Positions 10,561 to 21,699 of a DNA stretch of 64,000 nt are shown here, in pieces. The first letter of the stretch is position 1; every line of letters starts with the position of its first letter. This DNA comes from Prosapia bicincta. Its lineage: Eukaryota > Arthropoda > Insecta > Hemiptera > Cercopidae. The notes under the pieces are model-generated. The model did not search any database, had not been told where the DNA came from, and was given only the letters and a program-made list of their open reading frames with translations. Where the stretch lies: NCBI GenBank assembly GCA_036971475.1, contig JBAIZL010000001.1, positions 281,675,425-281,739,424 of the forward strand. Reading direction: 5' to 3'. Position numbers and translations under genes: made by a program.

Positions 10561-10755
10561 AAACAGCCTTTTCTATTAAATGACACACAACTTAAACAAC
10601 CCACCCATTCTACAGTCATAAACCCATTCTCGTTAGAGCCTTTACAACTAGTTGAAGCCGTCCAGTAGAAGGTTAGCTTTGTAAAAGGAACGAATGTTTT
10701 GAAACCCGTCAGCAAGTAAGAAATTACGTATTCACTTAGTTAAGTATTTAAAAAT

Positions 10756-11478
10756 TAAATTAAAATTGAATAAAACATTTAAACAACTACTAATATCATT
10801 AAATAATACATTTCTCACTTGGTCACTGACAAGAGTAATTGTTAGGTTTAGAGATAATTCGAGGTGTTGAGTAAATCTAAATCGGTATATATACGATGAT
10901 TATATATTATGACTTTTTAAATCATAAAATACACTTCCATAACTAACCAAAATATGTTCAAAATAGTCTTTGATAATATAATAAAAAACAACAGGCAACA
11001 CATTAGTATTATATATGTCAGACAATATAACATACTACACTAGAGGTCTTCAGAAATACACCACCTGCCTAATCAAACATTTGTGTTCATGAATCACAGC
11101 ATTGGGAAACACACTGACAACGTGCAGGATATAAAAAATAAATGACTGAATTGAGGTTAAAAAAATGTTTAAGAAAAAAGGAGGAAATCTGGAGGTAATT
11201 TATAATTTTAATTTGAGTTACATTTATGAACGACTTTTCAATCAGTGAATTTCTTCATTTCTAATTATGAAATCAGTAAATTAATCTTTCAGAATTATTT
11301 TATTTGAAGTAATGTCAAAACTTGACACTATCACTTATTTCTCTCTTTAGTTTTGACTTGTTAGGGTTTTATTATATAATTTTAGACAATATTTGTAATG
11401 GTTCTATTTGTTATTTTTTTGACTAATAATTTAATAAGTTAATTCAAATTTAATATGGTTTTGTCTTGTTTTTTTCAG
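10756..11478. other. Intron sequence; weak family-H debris
   Basis: AT-rich. The phrase GAATCACAGCATTG near 11090 resembles the centre of family H, but the rest of that element is missing. Confidence 0.3.
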
Positions 11479-11564
11479 GTACAATAGTGCTGATGTGGAT
11501 GTACTTTGGTGGCTTTCTTTTTTCTGTTTTTATTAACCTGATGCTTGTTTCAGGAGTGTATCAA
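11479..11564 (+). CDS. Exon encoding first membrane segment
   Basis: An 86-nt exon between a strong acceptor (TTGTTTTTTTCAG) and a consensus donor (CAA|GTAAGT). It starts with the last two bases of a Gly codon, matching the phase-1 end of the exon at 2145, and ends in phase 0. The open frame gives TIVLMWMYFGGFLFSVF followed by INLMLVSGVYQ, one clear transmembrane helix. The Gly-Thr-Ile/Val entry into a membrane helix resembles the first helix of LAPTM4-like tetraspan proteins, but that is too weak to name the gene. Both downstream candidates, at 13976 and at 34297, begin in phase 0 and could be joined to it. Confidence 0.65.
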
Positions 11565-11611
11565 GTAAGTAAATTTTCCAAATAAAAGTAAATGTTTTAG
11601 GTTGTACCTAC

Positions 11612-12260
11612 AATCTAACCAACACACTACGAAAATACAACTACAAAATAGGTTACTCCATACTCCACACTCTCAATAAACAATTTAAACCCAACAACAA
11701 AATCGATGACATTTACTTCGCCACTGGAGTTTACAAACTAACTTGCAGTTGTGCCCCAGTTTTTACATATTCCAGACAGGAAGGTCCTTCTACACACGTT
11801 ACCAAGAACATATAAAAGCACTAACAAACAATACCTACCAATCAAACTTCGCCGATTCTCTCAACTCCACAAAACATGACTACATAGACATAACATCTAA
11901 CCTACAAATTCTTATAAACAACACAGAAATAACCAATGCTACATAACCGAACAATACGAAATATACAGACACTTCAAACTACACCCTACACACATACTCA
12001 ATACACAATTACATTACAACTCACACACACTTTTTGACATTATAACTCCTAATACTAAAAAAAATACCCCCATACCACCATAATATCCCACCTTCACCCT
12101 AATAACCTAACCTACATAAACCTTGAGATCAGTTAAGGTCTGAGTTGACAATGGGACACATCTGCCGAAACAGCGAACCTCAACAAATATAAGTAAGTGC
12201 TACTATAGACAGGTTTGTAAATATATACAAGTGTTTAGTGAAAACTTGTAGCTCATGTGT
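11612..12260 (+). mobile_element. PLE-A 3' fragment
   Basis: 5'-truncated PLE-A copy in an intron, about 50 bp after the exon at 11479. It contains the end of the open frame with frameshifts (a piece SFYIFQTGRSFYTRYQEH, where the dimer at 49.7 kb reads SFYIGQTGRSFHTRYQEH), then the terminal region with GGTCTGAGTTGACAATGGGA and a decayed GAAACAGCG, ending in TGTAGCTCATGTG. The frame is broken before the GIY half, so it is non-functional. Confidence 0.75.
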
Positions 12261-13667
12261 AACGGAAAATAGCAGTAAACAATTTATTTAAAGGATTTTT
12301 CTGAGATAAAAGTAAGTTTTTATAAACAAAATGGCAATAGGGAGTAATAATCCTCTACATGATTATCTGTGTAAAGGTAGTACATTTGACCATCAAAGTG
12401 TTAAACGTCTTATAAAATGACTAACAGTCTAAATATTTGAGCAAGAGTTATGTTTTTTTGATTATTGACTAATAGTCTGTTGAGAAATTATTCATCATTG
12501 GTTATGAAAAACAAACTAGCAGATAAGATTGTATATATTGTAGTAAAAAACCTGTACTCATTTTAAAAGGGTTTTCAATATAACCTACATTTTCACAAAT
12601 GACTTTTTTAATTTGCCACATAAAATTGTTTTAAAGTTTTAAATATAGTATTTACTTGTTTAACAGTTGAGTGTTCTGTTTTTGTAGTTCACTTTACCAC
12701 TTTACTTTTTTATATTTACTGTTTGACTTTATTTATGACTGCGAATATTGTCTAAAGTTCTAAAGATTAATAACTGAGATGTGAGGTGTTTTCACACTAG
12801 TTCAATCATTTTTCAGTGCTTTTCCAGAAACTACTTACTTGCAGTAGAGTTATGTGTTAATATCTGTATGATGTAACTGTGCAATGTGCTGTCTATGATC
12901 ATGTTTTATGTTGTATGAGTTGCTTTTTTGTATTATTCATTTTACAATATTATGGGTTGAAAGTGTGTTATCAACTCATTGAAATTTATGTGTTTGAAAA
13001 TGTCTTTAAAATCTTTTTCAGACTGGTTGTTGTGGTATATGTCACTATATACCAACATTTTTCTTAATGATGATTTTTTCCCTTTTATTAATGAAACAAA
13101 AAGTAGGTTTGTGTAAAATTTCGTTATATGTTTAAGTTGTATTTTGCGTAGACCTATGTGTGGAAAGACCATAGTTTTTTTTTAAAAAAGATTTTGCTTG
13201 TAAGATTTGATATATATTCATTGAAATTGAATAATAAAGTACTGCTTATAAGTTTCTATGTAAATCCTGGGAGAATTAGTATATTTTTTAAACTCCTGAA
13301 CAGTGTTTGATTAGTTTTGTAGTTGAGTTTTGTCGCTACAATACTGAATAATAAAATACTTAAATATAAACAATAAAATACAATGATACTTTTAAAAAAT
13401 TAATTTGTAGTACTAGAGACATTGTACATAGAATTTAGAAACATAAACAGAAAAGAAATTGCTAGTTATAATATAACTAATGTCTTATTCCCATTTAATA
13501 AAAAAGATTCCTTAAAATATAAGTTTAACCACTGCAAATCCCTATCAGTTTTAAATTAAAAGTTTACAACGAACAAGTATTGAACTGTTAGATCAACCAA
13601 TGATTTAAAATTTGTAGTTTTTGAGTGGTCCATCTTGAGAATTTTTATTAACATTTACTTACGGCTT
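12261..13667. other. Intron sequence, nothing recognised
   Basis: A/T-rich; short open frames near 12.9-13.2 kb are low-complexity and unsupported. Confidence 0.35.
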
Positions 13668-13905
13668 ATATTTGGCAAGAAACCACTACTTACTTGATCA
13701 TTGCATTGTTCAATATTGCGATAGTTTTTTATCAGTTCTGAATAACAAGACATCACAGAATACTAACACCCCATAGGCTCACAATAACATAACATACGTG
13801 AGCTGTCCGTAACTCACAGGAATGAACAATGCACTGATCTAGTGCAAAACATGCCTGCTGAAAATTATCAGTAATTAGTGGTTTTTGCAAAGTATAAGCA
13901 AAAAC
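13668..13905. mobile_element. Foldback family H, diverged copy
   Basis: Outer ends TTGGCAAGAAACCACTACTTA and TAGTGGTTTTTGCAAAG with inner phrases AACAATGCACTGATCTAGTG and CCTGCTGAAAATTATCAG align with family H at 7785. The hammerhead-like segment keeps stem II (GCACT/AGTGC) but GAAA has become AAAA. Confidence 0.6.
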
Positions 13906-13975
13906 TAAAATCATGTAAATGAAATCTTTATGATCATCAGTTTTCACATTTTACTTTCATAATACTTTTTTTCAG

Positions 13976-14132
13976 GAAAACATACTTTATTTTCTGGATA
14001 AGCAAAAGTTCCCAAAAATCTGCTTAGTAATTATTGTTGCATTGTCTGCAATATTAACAACCCATGCTTACATTACTGCTATTTTTGGAAAAATTAATTT
14101 ATTGTATACTATTGTCATCTGTGCAGTCCATG
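13976..14132 (+). CDS. Exon 3A: alternative membrane segments
   Basis: A 157-nt exon with acceptor CATAATACTTTTTTTCAG and donor CATG|GTAAGC. It enters in phase 0 (as left by the exon at 11479) and leaves in phase 1. The open frame begins ENILYFLDKQKFPK, then a hydrophobic helix (ICLVIIVALSAILTTHAYI) and a second one starting NLLYTIVICAVH. Its 3' partner in phase is the short terminal exon at 17021. The exon at 34297 has the same entry and exit phases and also a membrane helix, so the two look interchangeable. Family unassigned. Confidence 0.68.
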
Positions 14133-14429
14133 GTAAGCATTTCAAAAATTTTGTTGTACTATCATATATTTGCTATGATTATTTAAATATGTTTAGCTTG
14201 GTACTTACGTATTATACAGAGGCCACTATTGTTGAGGGATTTTTCTTACTGAGCTCCATAAATGACTACATAAAACATGTCCTAAGGACATATGAACAAC
14301 AATTTTTTTTACACAAAAGGTTATTTAAATTTAATTAATTGATTTATTTAATTAAAGTTGGGTACAAAATTCAGTTCGGAGTAGTAAGAAGTACTACATC
14401 CGCATATCAAAGGCGAGCCGTACTACTTT
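14133..14429. other. Intron sequence
   Basis: Begins with the exon 3A donor; nothing else recognised. Confidence 0.3.
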
Positions 14430-14795
14430 AAATGTACCTATAAAATCTCCAATTAGGATAGACTTGGTTGTAATTTTATACATTACTATATACCTATTTT
14501 AAAATATACCTGTAAAGTGTCCAGTTAAGATAGATTTGGTTGTAATTTTATACAATAGACCTCTACTTACATCAGAGTAATACTTTTTGCCTTGTAACCT
14601 CGTGTGGTCTCTATTCTAGCCTTATATGTGTACATCTTTTGGAAACGTACATCTTTTGATTAAATGTATAAAATTACAAACAAATCTATCCAGACTGGAT
14701 ACTTCATAAGTTTATTTCAAGATAGGTATATAAAATTAACATTCCGTGGCTATAACAGAAATAATAATTATCAATATGTCTTCAGGACATGTTTT
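14430..14795. mobile_element. Foldback family K, partial
   Basis: Contains GATAGATTTGGTTGTAATTT twice in plus orientation, then its complement near 14670 (AAATTACAAACAAATCTATC), followed by CTGGATACTTCATAAG and ATAAAATTAACATTCCGTGG. The same words build the foldbacks at 34885-35610 and 35920-36190 and recur around 36.85-37.3 kb. No coding sequence. Confidence 0.6.
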
Positions 14796-15181
14796 TGATT
14801 TTTTTTTATGCATTGTTTGGAGGGTGAGCAGTGTGCATTTTTATCACATTTAAATAAAATATGTACAATAGTAGTATCCGTATAATATGTAGTACCTTTA
14901 GGTTTGTTAAGCTGTTTAGCTCCCATTTTTTTAGTCATGTTGAGTATCAAGTATTTTATAATAAAGTTTCAGAAATTAAAAGTATAAAAGTAATGTTTCA
15001 GTGTTTGACTTGCCTTATGTTATTTTCATTTAAATTATTTACCGACACTGATTTATGCCCTGACAGTTTTTTGGATAAACCCTTTTAATTGCTTACAGAA
15101 TTATTTTTTCCCAGAATTGTTTCCAACATTACGTTATATATGATCTATGTATTATATAATGTAAATATGTGTATACATTTA

Positions 15182-15191
<10 letters not shown>

Positions 15192-15237
<46 letters not shown>

Positions 15238-15282
15238 ACAAATGTTATATACAAATAACCTTTACCAACCAAAACTAACCTA

Positions 15283-15344
<62 letters not shown>
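15192..15344. repeat. Compound (TA)n / (TG)n microsatellite
   Basis: Two long TA tracts separated by about 50 bp, the second running into (TG)8. Apparent open frames of repeated Ile-Tyr over it are artefacts. Confidence 0.95.
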
Positions 15345-15345
<1 letters not shown>

Positions 15346-15612
15346 CTGAGTGTCTGTATCATCTTCCAAAATTATATATGATTTACATTGTCATACATTT
15401 AGCCATAGACACACACAAAATACTTAGCTTAATTTCTCCTCTGTATAATTTGTAAAAATCCAGAGGAGACTTGTGCTTGGATCCTTGCAAGTATCAGATA
15501 TGACAAGATATACTTACTTTATTTGTTTTTTTTTCTATTTCTAGTATGCATCTTATCTTTTGTTGTACTGTACAAATATATAAATTACCCATTTAAGACA
15601 TATGATAATATC

Positions 15613-15614
<2 letters not shown>

Positions 15615-15677
<63 letters not shown>
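15615..15677. repeat. (TA)n microsatellite
   Basis: Uninterrupted TA repeat of about 63 bp. Confidence 0.95.
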
Positions 15678-15679
<2 letters not shown>

Positions 15680-15805
15680 CAGTATGTTTTCTTGTGTATT
15701 AATAAAGAACAAAAGTCTAAATACAAATACAAGAATTATAATTGAATTTACAATTCAAAGCTTTTCGTTGGCTAACAGTATCAACATCATCAGGAATATT
15801 AAACA

Positions 15806-15809
<4 letters not shown>

Positions 15810-15869
<60 letters not shown>
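15810..15869. repeat. (TA)n microsatellite
   Basis: Uninterrupted TA repeat of about 60 bp just left of foldback family E. Confidence 0.95.
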
Positions 15870-15871
<2 letters not shown>

Positions 15872-15954
15872 GACTAATAAGTCTGAATTCTTAAACTACA
15901 GTTATAACTTGTTTATAGTTTCAGACTCAAATCTGTACTTTATATATCCCAATT

Positions 15955-16490
15955 AGAGTTAAATAAGCACGGTTGACTTACGAGTCAGGTACAACTATTT
16001 ATTTTCACAGGTAACGTTTCAATAACAGGTACGTTATCAACTTCAGGCCTATAATACATAAGTACACAATGAAACAATAACAACAATAATAACTAACCAC
16101 AGCACAGTGAAATTACTATAATTATAAAACAACGCATATACCACTAACATGGGTAACATCAGAAAGAGAATTTCTTAAAGTGATTAAGATTCACCGAACG
16201 TAATGAACTACAAAATTCAAGAAATGGTTATGTCAATAATGTCTCTAAGAAAATTGTTTTTCTGATGTTACCCATTTTAGTGGTATATCTATTATTATAT
16301 AATTATAGTAATTTCATTCTGCTATGGTTATTTGTGAAATGTGTTATTATTGTTGTTATTTTTAGTTCTGTACTTATGTATTGTAGGCCTGAAGACAATA
16401 ACATACCTATTAATGAAACGGTTGCCTGTGTAAATAAATAGTTGTACCTGACTCACAAGTCAACCACTTTTATTTAACAATACTATCTGC
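15955..16490. mobile_element. Foldback family E
   Basis: A 0.53-kb inverted repeat. Left arm phrases GGTTGACTTACGAGTCAGGT, GCCTATAATACATAAGTAC and ACCACTAACATGGGTAACATC recur inverted in the right arm (GATGTTACCCATTTTAGTGG, TACTTATGTATTGTAGGC, ACCTGACTCACAAGTCAACC). The arms have diverged and there is no protein-coding content. Each arm carries hammerhead-like pieces, pointing to a PLE-derived non-autonomous unit. Confidence 0.75.
16383..16429 (+). ncRNA. Hammerhead-like motif, family E right arm
   Basis: Stem I GTAGGC/GCCTGT (with G-U pairs), canonical first core CTGAAGA, a decayed stem II, then GAAA, CGG and TT before stem I closes. The left arm (minus strand, about 16016-16050) has the converse: a good stem II (ATAAC/GTTAT) with GAAAC but a changed first core. 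Together they suggest one ancestral hammerhead, now partly decayed in both arms. Confidence 0.45.
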
Positions 16491-17020
16491 AAGTGTAAAC
16501 GTGAATAATATCCTAGTTATCGTATTTGTCACCCATACTTGGAATTCATAATTGGGTTGCATTTATTGCTCCACTCAATGAAAATGTTTGTCATGTTCAT
16601 TACAAAAAAATATATAAATAATTATTACCATTTATTTTAGAAACTACACTTTTATCATTTGTAACAGGAATTTTAAATAATTTTGCTTTACTTAAAAATC
16701 TGGGATTCATAATGTAAAAACATTGGAATTCACAATGTTACAAACCCTGCCGTTTTTAAGGCTTTCTTGAGCAACTCACCCAATATGTCCTGTATGAACA
16801 TAGATCAATATGCCCTCTGGGCACATGATTTTGATGTATAAATTAAATTCTTGATTTTGGTCGGTAATGACCTGCCCTTTTTCTTTGCCTTTATACATCT
16901 ACTTTTTGCAACAATAAAGAAAACAAAACAACTCATAATCAAGAAAAAAGTGCTCTTAATTAAAATGATTATCTAAAATTGAAATGTACCAATTATTTCA
17001 TTTTTCTGTTTTTGTTTCAG

Positions 17021-17058
17021 GTTGCTTTTTTTATTACTTATATTTCAAATTCAAGTAA
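17021..17058 (+). CDS. Exon 4A: short C-terminal exon
   Basis: Follows a strong acceptor (CATTTTTCTGTTTTTGTTTCAG). In the phase left by exon 3A it completes a Gly codon and reads CFFYYLYFKFK then TAA. This would close the last membrane helix and leave a short basic tail. The only evidence is the acceptor, the phase match and the hydrophobic-then-basic ending, so confidence is moderate. A candidate 3' UTR continues to AT-rich sequence with AATAAA words near 17.78 kb. Confidence 0.45.
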
Positions 17059-18483
17059 ACAGTTCTGACTCCACCTTTTATTCGAAGCACGTAAAACACT
17101 GATGGAAGCACTTCCCAAATATTTTATTAGAACCACTTAGTTTGTATTACTTTACAGTACTTTCTTAAAAGTAGTTTACATTACTCTCTTAATTTTACTT
17201 TCTTTGTAAATTTATTGTTGGTAAAGAACATTTTGTTTGTGATATTCCAAGTATTTTAAATAGCCAATAATGCGGTACAGGATTCCAGAAGTATCAAATA
17301 AAATTTCATGTATTAAAAATTGATACTTGCTCTCTGGACTAATAGAGTACACCATCTTCCTCATCATTTCTTTATTTTGTTTGACTGTTTTGTTGAAAAT
17401 CAATAGTGTATTTGAAAATAATTATTTGAGTTCATCTAGATCATCAGGAAGGTAAAAAAATTTCTGAAAGGATAATAACTGTCAGGCACAGGAATTAAGA
17501 TTAAGAAATCTACCTCTTAAGCCACTATGGAGTTGAAAAAAAAATCAGAAAAGTTTTGATTTTCAAATTAATTATCCTAACACTGCTGACGTAATAAAGG
17601 AATACAAGTATTTACTAATATAAAAAATAAGTAATTCTTGAATACAAATGAATGTCAGTCTAAGAAATGACTTTATCACCATTTACCGAAACATGTAGTA
17701 ACACTTCCTAATTTTTTTAGAACCTGTAGAGCATAGTTGATAGTGTTTTATGATGAGAGCTGTGGTATACTGCCCAAGTGAAAGTTACAACTAATAAAAC
17801 ACATGATAAATTATAAAACATTGTAATGTAACAATATTTTCAATAAGAAGTACAAAAATATGTAAATTTTATGATTAATTTTTTTAATATCGACTATTTT
17901 AATCTTCATATAAATATTGACCACATGTTTAGTTTATCCGCTTTTATAAATTTCATACCAAGAAATTGAGTACGTAAAGAAACAATATCAAAATTATGCT
18001 ACTATTTGTCAGTTTAACTTTAAGATCTATAATTAAGATCATATAAGATTTAATAGATAAAATATCTAAATATTTTTAATTAAATAATGTTTTTTTTTTA
18101 ATTTAAAAAATTCTCCCTCAGTTTCTTGGTATTGCTGCTCTCTAACCTTCGAAATGAATTATTGGTTGTGATTAAAATGGTAATTTATTAATTATAATAT
18201 AAAGCATATATTATAATTATGAATTATAAATATATTATATATTTAAGCCAAGCTTCTATTTTAAAACATAAAATTGAACTTAATAAAATAACGACTAATT
18301 AAAAAAATAACTTTAGTATATATGTGAAAAACTTACAGACATATTTTATTTTTTTTTATCACACTAAACAATCTATTTCTTTTTATTAACTTTAAATAAA
18401 CTTAGGTCACACTAAGCATTCTATTTCATTTTTTTAAAGTTCAAACATTTTACTCGTATTATAATGTTTATCATATTGAATTC
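17059..18483. other. 3' UTR or intergenic, nothing else recognised
   Basis: AT-rich; contains no exon-like frame with splice signals that I can support. Confidence 0.35.
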
Positions 18484-18701
18484 CTTATTACACTTTTGCT
18501 ATTACTGTACTTGCGACCAGACTTTTTTGTTAACTAAAAATTGTTAAATTGTTAAATTACACTTGGAGGAAACGTTTTCGTCCACCTGGAGGCTGAAGAA
18601 GTCGCAAGACAAAAATGTTTCCTCCAAGTGTAAGTTGACAATTTAACATTTTTTATTTAACAAAAAAGTCTGGTCGCAAGTAATAGCAAAAGTGTAATAA
18701 G
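18484..18701. mobile_element. Foldback family G
   Basis: Perfect-looking long arms: left CACTTTTGCTATTACTGTAC, then TTGCGACCAGACTTTTTTG; right CAAAAAAGTCTGGTCGCAAG, then TAATAGCAAAAGTGTAATAAG. The inner part has AATTACACTTGGAGGAAACG against CATTTTTGTCTTGCGACTTC-type sequence. A second, less complete copy is at 27041. No coding sequence. Confidence 0.8.
18588..18625 (+). ncRNA. Hammerhead-like motif, family G
   Basis: Stem I GGAGG against CCTCC, core CTGAAGA, stem II GTC/GAC with a GCAA tetraloop, then AAAA (canonical GAAA with G12 changed to A), ATGTTT and C. The opposite arm, read on the minus strand near 18565-18580, keeps GAC-GAAA-ACGTTT, so GAAA is the likely ancestral state. Confidence 0.5.
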
Positions 18702-21387
18702 TAATATACAACCAGCTCGTCATGAACAGCAACAAGATTTCGTATATTAAATTCAATTATATTTTATAAAGTTCAAACATAAAAGCGTATCAGATCATCA
18801 TGGACAACATCATCCACAGAACATAACATATGGTATATGATCTGATAATAGAAATTATAGACCACATTTTAAAGCCAGTTTTATTACTAAAGAATAAAAT
18901 GATTCTATAGTCAATTTAAAACAAATATGTACAACTTTTTTTTATAATAGTAACTAAAAAGGACTTATTATTTATAAATATGTCTTAGCCTTGGGCATAT
19001 TTGCCTTTTGTCGTACTTATTTTGATATTACAACCAGGTACAATATTTCAGGTGACACATCCCCTTAGTATCATAAAATCCTCTAAAAGCTCATAGAACC
19101 TTGAAATATAGTTTCCCCACCCACAATATATCCACAAAACCAAGATGCCAGTTGTAGCAACTTGGATCAACTGTGGTGTAATATTTTGTGCAACTGTGTT
19201 GCAAAATAAAATTTTTAAAATGTCATTTGTAATTTAAGTTTACTAAAAGATACTGTCAAAACAGCAGCCATCCTAAATATAACATACAAATTAGTTTTCC
19301 CATGAAAAAAGGTAGTATGTTTTTGTATTATTAACACATTTTTGTATTGATGCATTAACACACATAGTAATATGTAAATTCTGCCTGTAGTAGGATTTGC
19401 TTTTGTAATGGGGACAGCCTGTACAATAACTTACTTGAGTTTTTTTAAGGATAGGGTGGGGCTGTGGACCTATATTAAAAGGTTTTAAAAGTTTTTGAGT
19501 AATTATGCAGACAGGTGTGTGTGTGTTGTTTGTAATTTTAAATGTTTGTATATTGTTTAAATTTGTTTATTGTAAATTGTTTAAAATATTCTATCAGATG
19601 CTTTTACATTTTAGACCAGGTACAAGGTCAACAAATAATATACGTTCTTAAATTCATTGTTTTCCTGCGGCCATCTGTGGGAGGCCTTTCTGAGAAAACC
19701 TTACACATAAAAAATTATCTTAATATTAATTTTATATTTTGAACAAATTATTCTGTAATTCTTTCTGTAATTATTCTGAATAATTATGTTCTTAGGACAT
19801 GTGAAAGGGACAATGACTGCGGATAAACTATAGTAATGCAAAAAAATAATAAACCCATAGCCACCATATCAATTTAATAAAGTCATTTCTATTTACTATA
19901 TAAATAAATTTGGCTTGGATTTATTATTATTTGAAGCAATGAAATTGTTAGCTAGTGACAACAATCACTGTATGATAAAATTATTTTGTACTGGATTAAT
20001 TTTAAGGATAGGTATATGGTAATATATTGCATTGGTAATCTTATTTGCAGTACTCTTCGAATCTGATTTGGCAATATCAGAGAATCCTGATAATTGGAAA
20101 TCTCCATGAGCACAATCCTAATTTCGAGTTTGTATACAGATTTTTCTTTTACTAATGTACACTGTTCCTGTAAGGTTAATCATATTTAAAAAATGTTTAG
20201 CTTTATTTGCTATTTTTTTATGTTTTCAAAACTTTAATAAATTATGGATAGTATATATACGTAGGTCTATACTGTACAGTAGTTTCTTAGTTTCTGTTGT
20301 GTTTGGTTTTGTCTTGCGGCACCATTGTGTTATAAATGTCACTTAATTAGTCTTTCTGCAATGCATTTATAAATATTACTTTGTTAAAATTTAATGATAT
20401 TTAGTCAATTTTCTTTTTATACCTTCCGAAAATAATAATTTTTCAAAGTTCCGTTCTTAAATTAAATTATGTACCATTATTACTGACCTAATATTAATAA
20501 TTAAATTGTGAAAATAAACATTTTTTTAATTATAACTTTATTTTTCTATAAGTAAAATATAGTAATAGTAATATATAATTTAGAATTGTTTAATATTTTG
20601 CATGTATATGTTTAGTAAATTTATAAAAATAGAATAACTATGTAGAAATAGAGCTATCATATCATTATTACATTAATGAAGTATTATTACTATGTATGCT
20701 TAAAAAAATATATTTTTGAAATATTTTATTACAAAAATTGTTTGTGACTGCAACTACTATCCAAACTAAAATTGTAATTTTGTATATACAATAATTTATC
20801 TAATACATATTTGTTTCTGTTAAAACAAGTGAACAGTTATTGTTGATAAGTAATTTTTGTCCAAAATTGTTAACATTTAGACAAATAGGGTTTTATTAGA
20901 CATTCAGATAACTATATCAGACATGTGAATAACTGATTACACATTTTGAAACACCTGAAAGTTAAAACCATACATTATTCTCAGATACTAGTGTTTTTCA
21001 TTGGAATAGATGATATAATGCTATACTCACTGAATATAATGATTATTTTCTCCTTGACATGCAGTTGATAGATCCAGAGGAGTTTCCCACCATTTAATAT
21101 TTAGACTTCTACATTCGCACACATTTGAGAATGATATCCTATGTACATTTTTCAACTCTAAACGTACAGTTTTGGCTTATATATAAGACGACTTTTTTTC
21201 CATAAATAAATCTTTAAAAATCGAACTCGTCTAAATGCTCAGCCAAGACTTTTATATATGCACTCCTTCATTCATCAGGGCATCAGAACTCAGTTTTTTG
21301 TAGCATGCTAAATCTATTCAAAACTTGCAGTTTTTTTGTTGTTCATCTAGAGGGAGGGTTTCTTTAAAATTACTACTTTTAGTATCA
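18702..21387. other. Intron or intergenic, no gene supported
   Basis: About 2.7 kb of A/T-rich sequence. An acceptor-like TTATTTGCAG|TACTC at about 20050 opens a frame without a usable donor and is not annotated. No repeat shared with the rest of the window was noticed. Confidence 0.35.
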
Positions 21388-21572
21388 CTAGGCAAAAAAA
21401 CCACAACCTACTGATATTTTTTATCAGACCCGATTTGCACTAGATCAGTGCATTCTTTGATGCTGTGAGTCTTGTTGGTGACTCACAGATTGAACAATGC
21501 ACTGATGTAGTGTGAAACACGACTGCTGAAAAATATCAGTAAGTAGTGTTTTTTTTTTTGTCAAGTGATACC
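21388..21572. mobile_element. Foldback family H, third copy
   Basis: Arms CACTAGGCAAAAAAACCACA and GTAGTGTTTTTTTTTTTGTC with inner words AACAATGCACTGATGTAGTG and CTGCTGAAAAATATCAGTA. The hammerhead-like part keeps stem II (GCACT/AGTGT) and GAAA, but the TC site is AC. Confidence 0.65.
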
Positions 21573-21699
21573 AAAAGTAGACATCAATTCATTTTGTTTC
21601 ATTAACATCTGACTTGTTATAGGCACTGTAAATATAGCAAACTCTAATATATATTTTAGTTCCTCGTTTTGCAAAACAAGGAAATTTACACTGTGATGT

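Larger units (their letters stand above)
9360..10755. mobile_element. PLE-B head-to-head inverted dimer
   Basis: Two 5'-truncated copies of one PLE meet near 10030-10120 with their 3' ends outward. The left copy reads on the minus strand, the right copy on the plus strand. Outer ends match as an inverted repeat: ACTAAGTGAATACGTAATTT at left and AAATTACGTATTCACTTAGT at right. Each arm encodes the GIY-YIG endonuclease part only. No reverse transcriptase motif remains, so it cannot retrotranspose by itself. Confidence 0.8.

Noticed and set aside
15089..15362. Ile-Tyr repeat open frames on both strands (similar at 15684, 33349, 44209 and 46828)
   Set aside because: Translation of (TA)n tracts.
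20051..20150. Acceptor-like TTTGCAG|TACTCTTCG with an open frame
   Set aside because: No in-phase donor and no similarity to the other exons of the gene.
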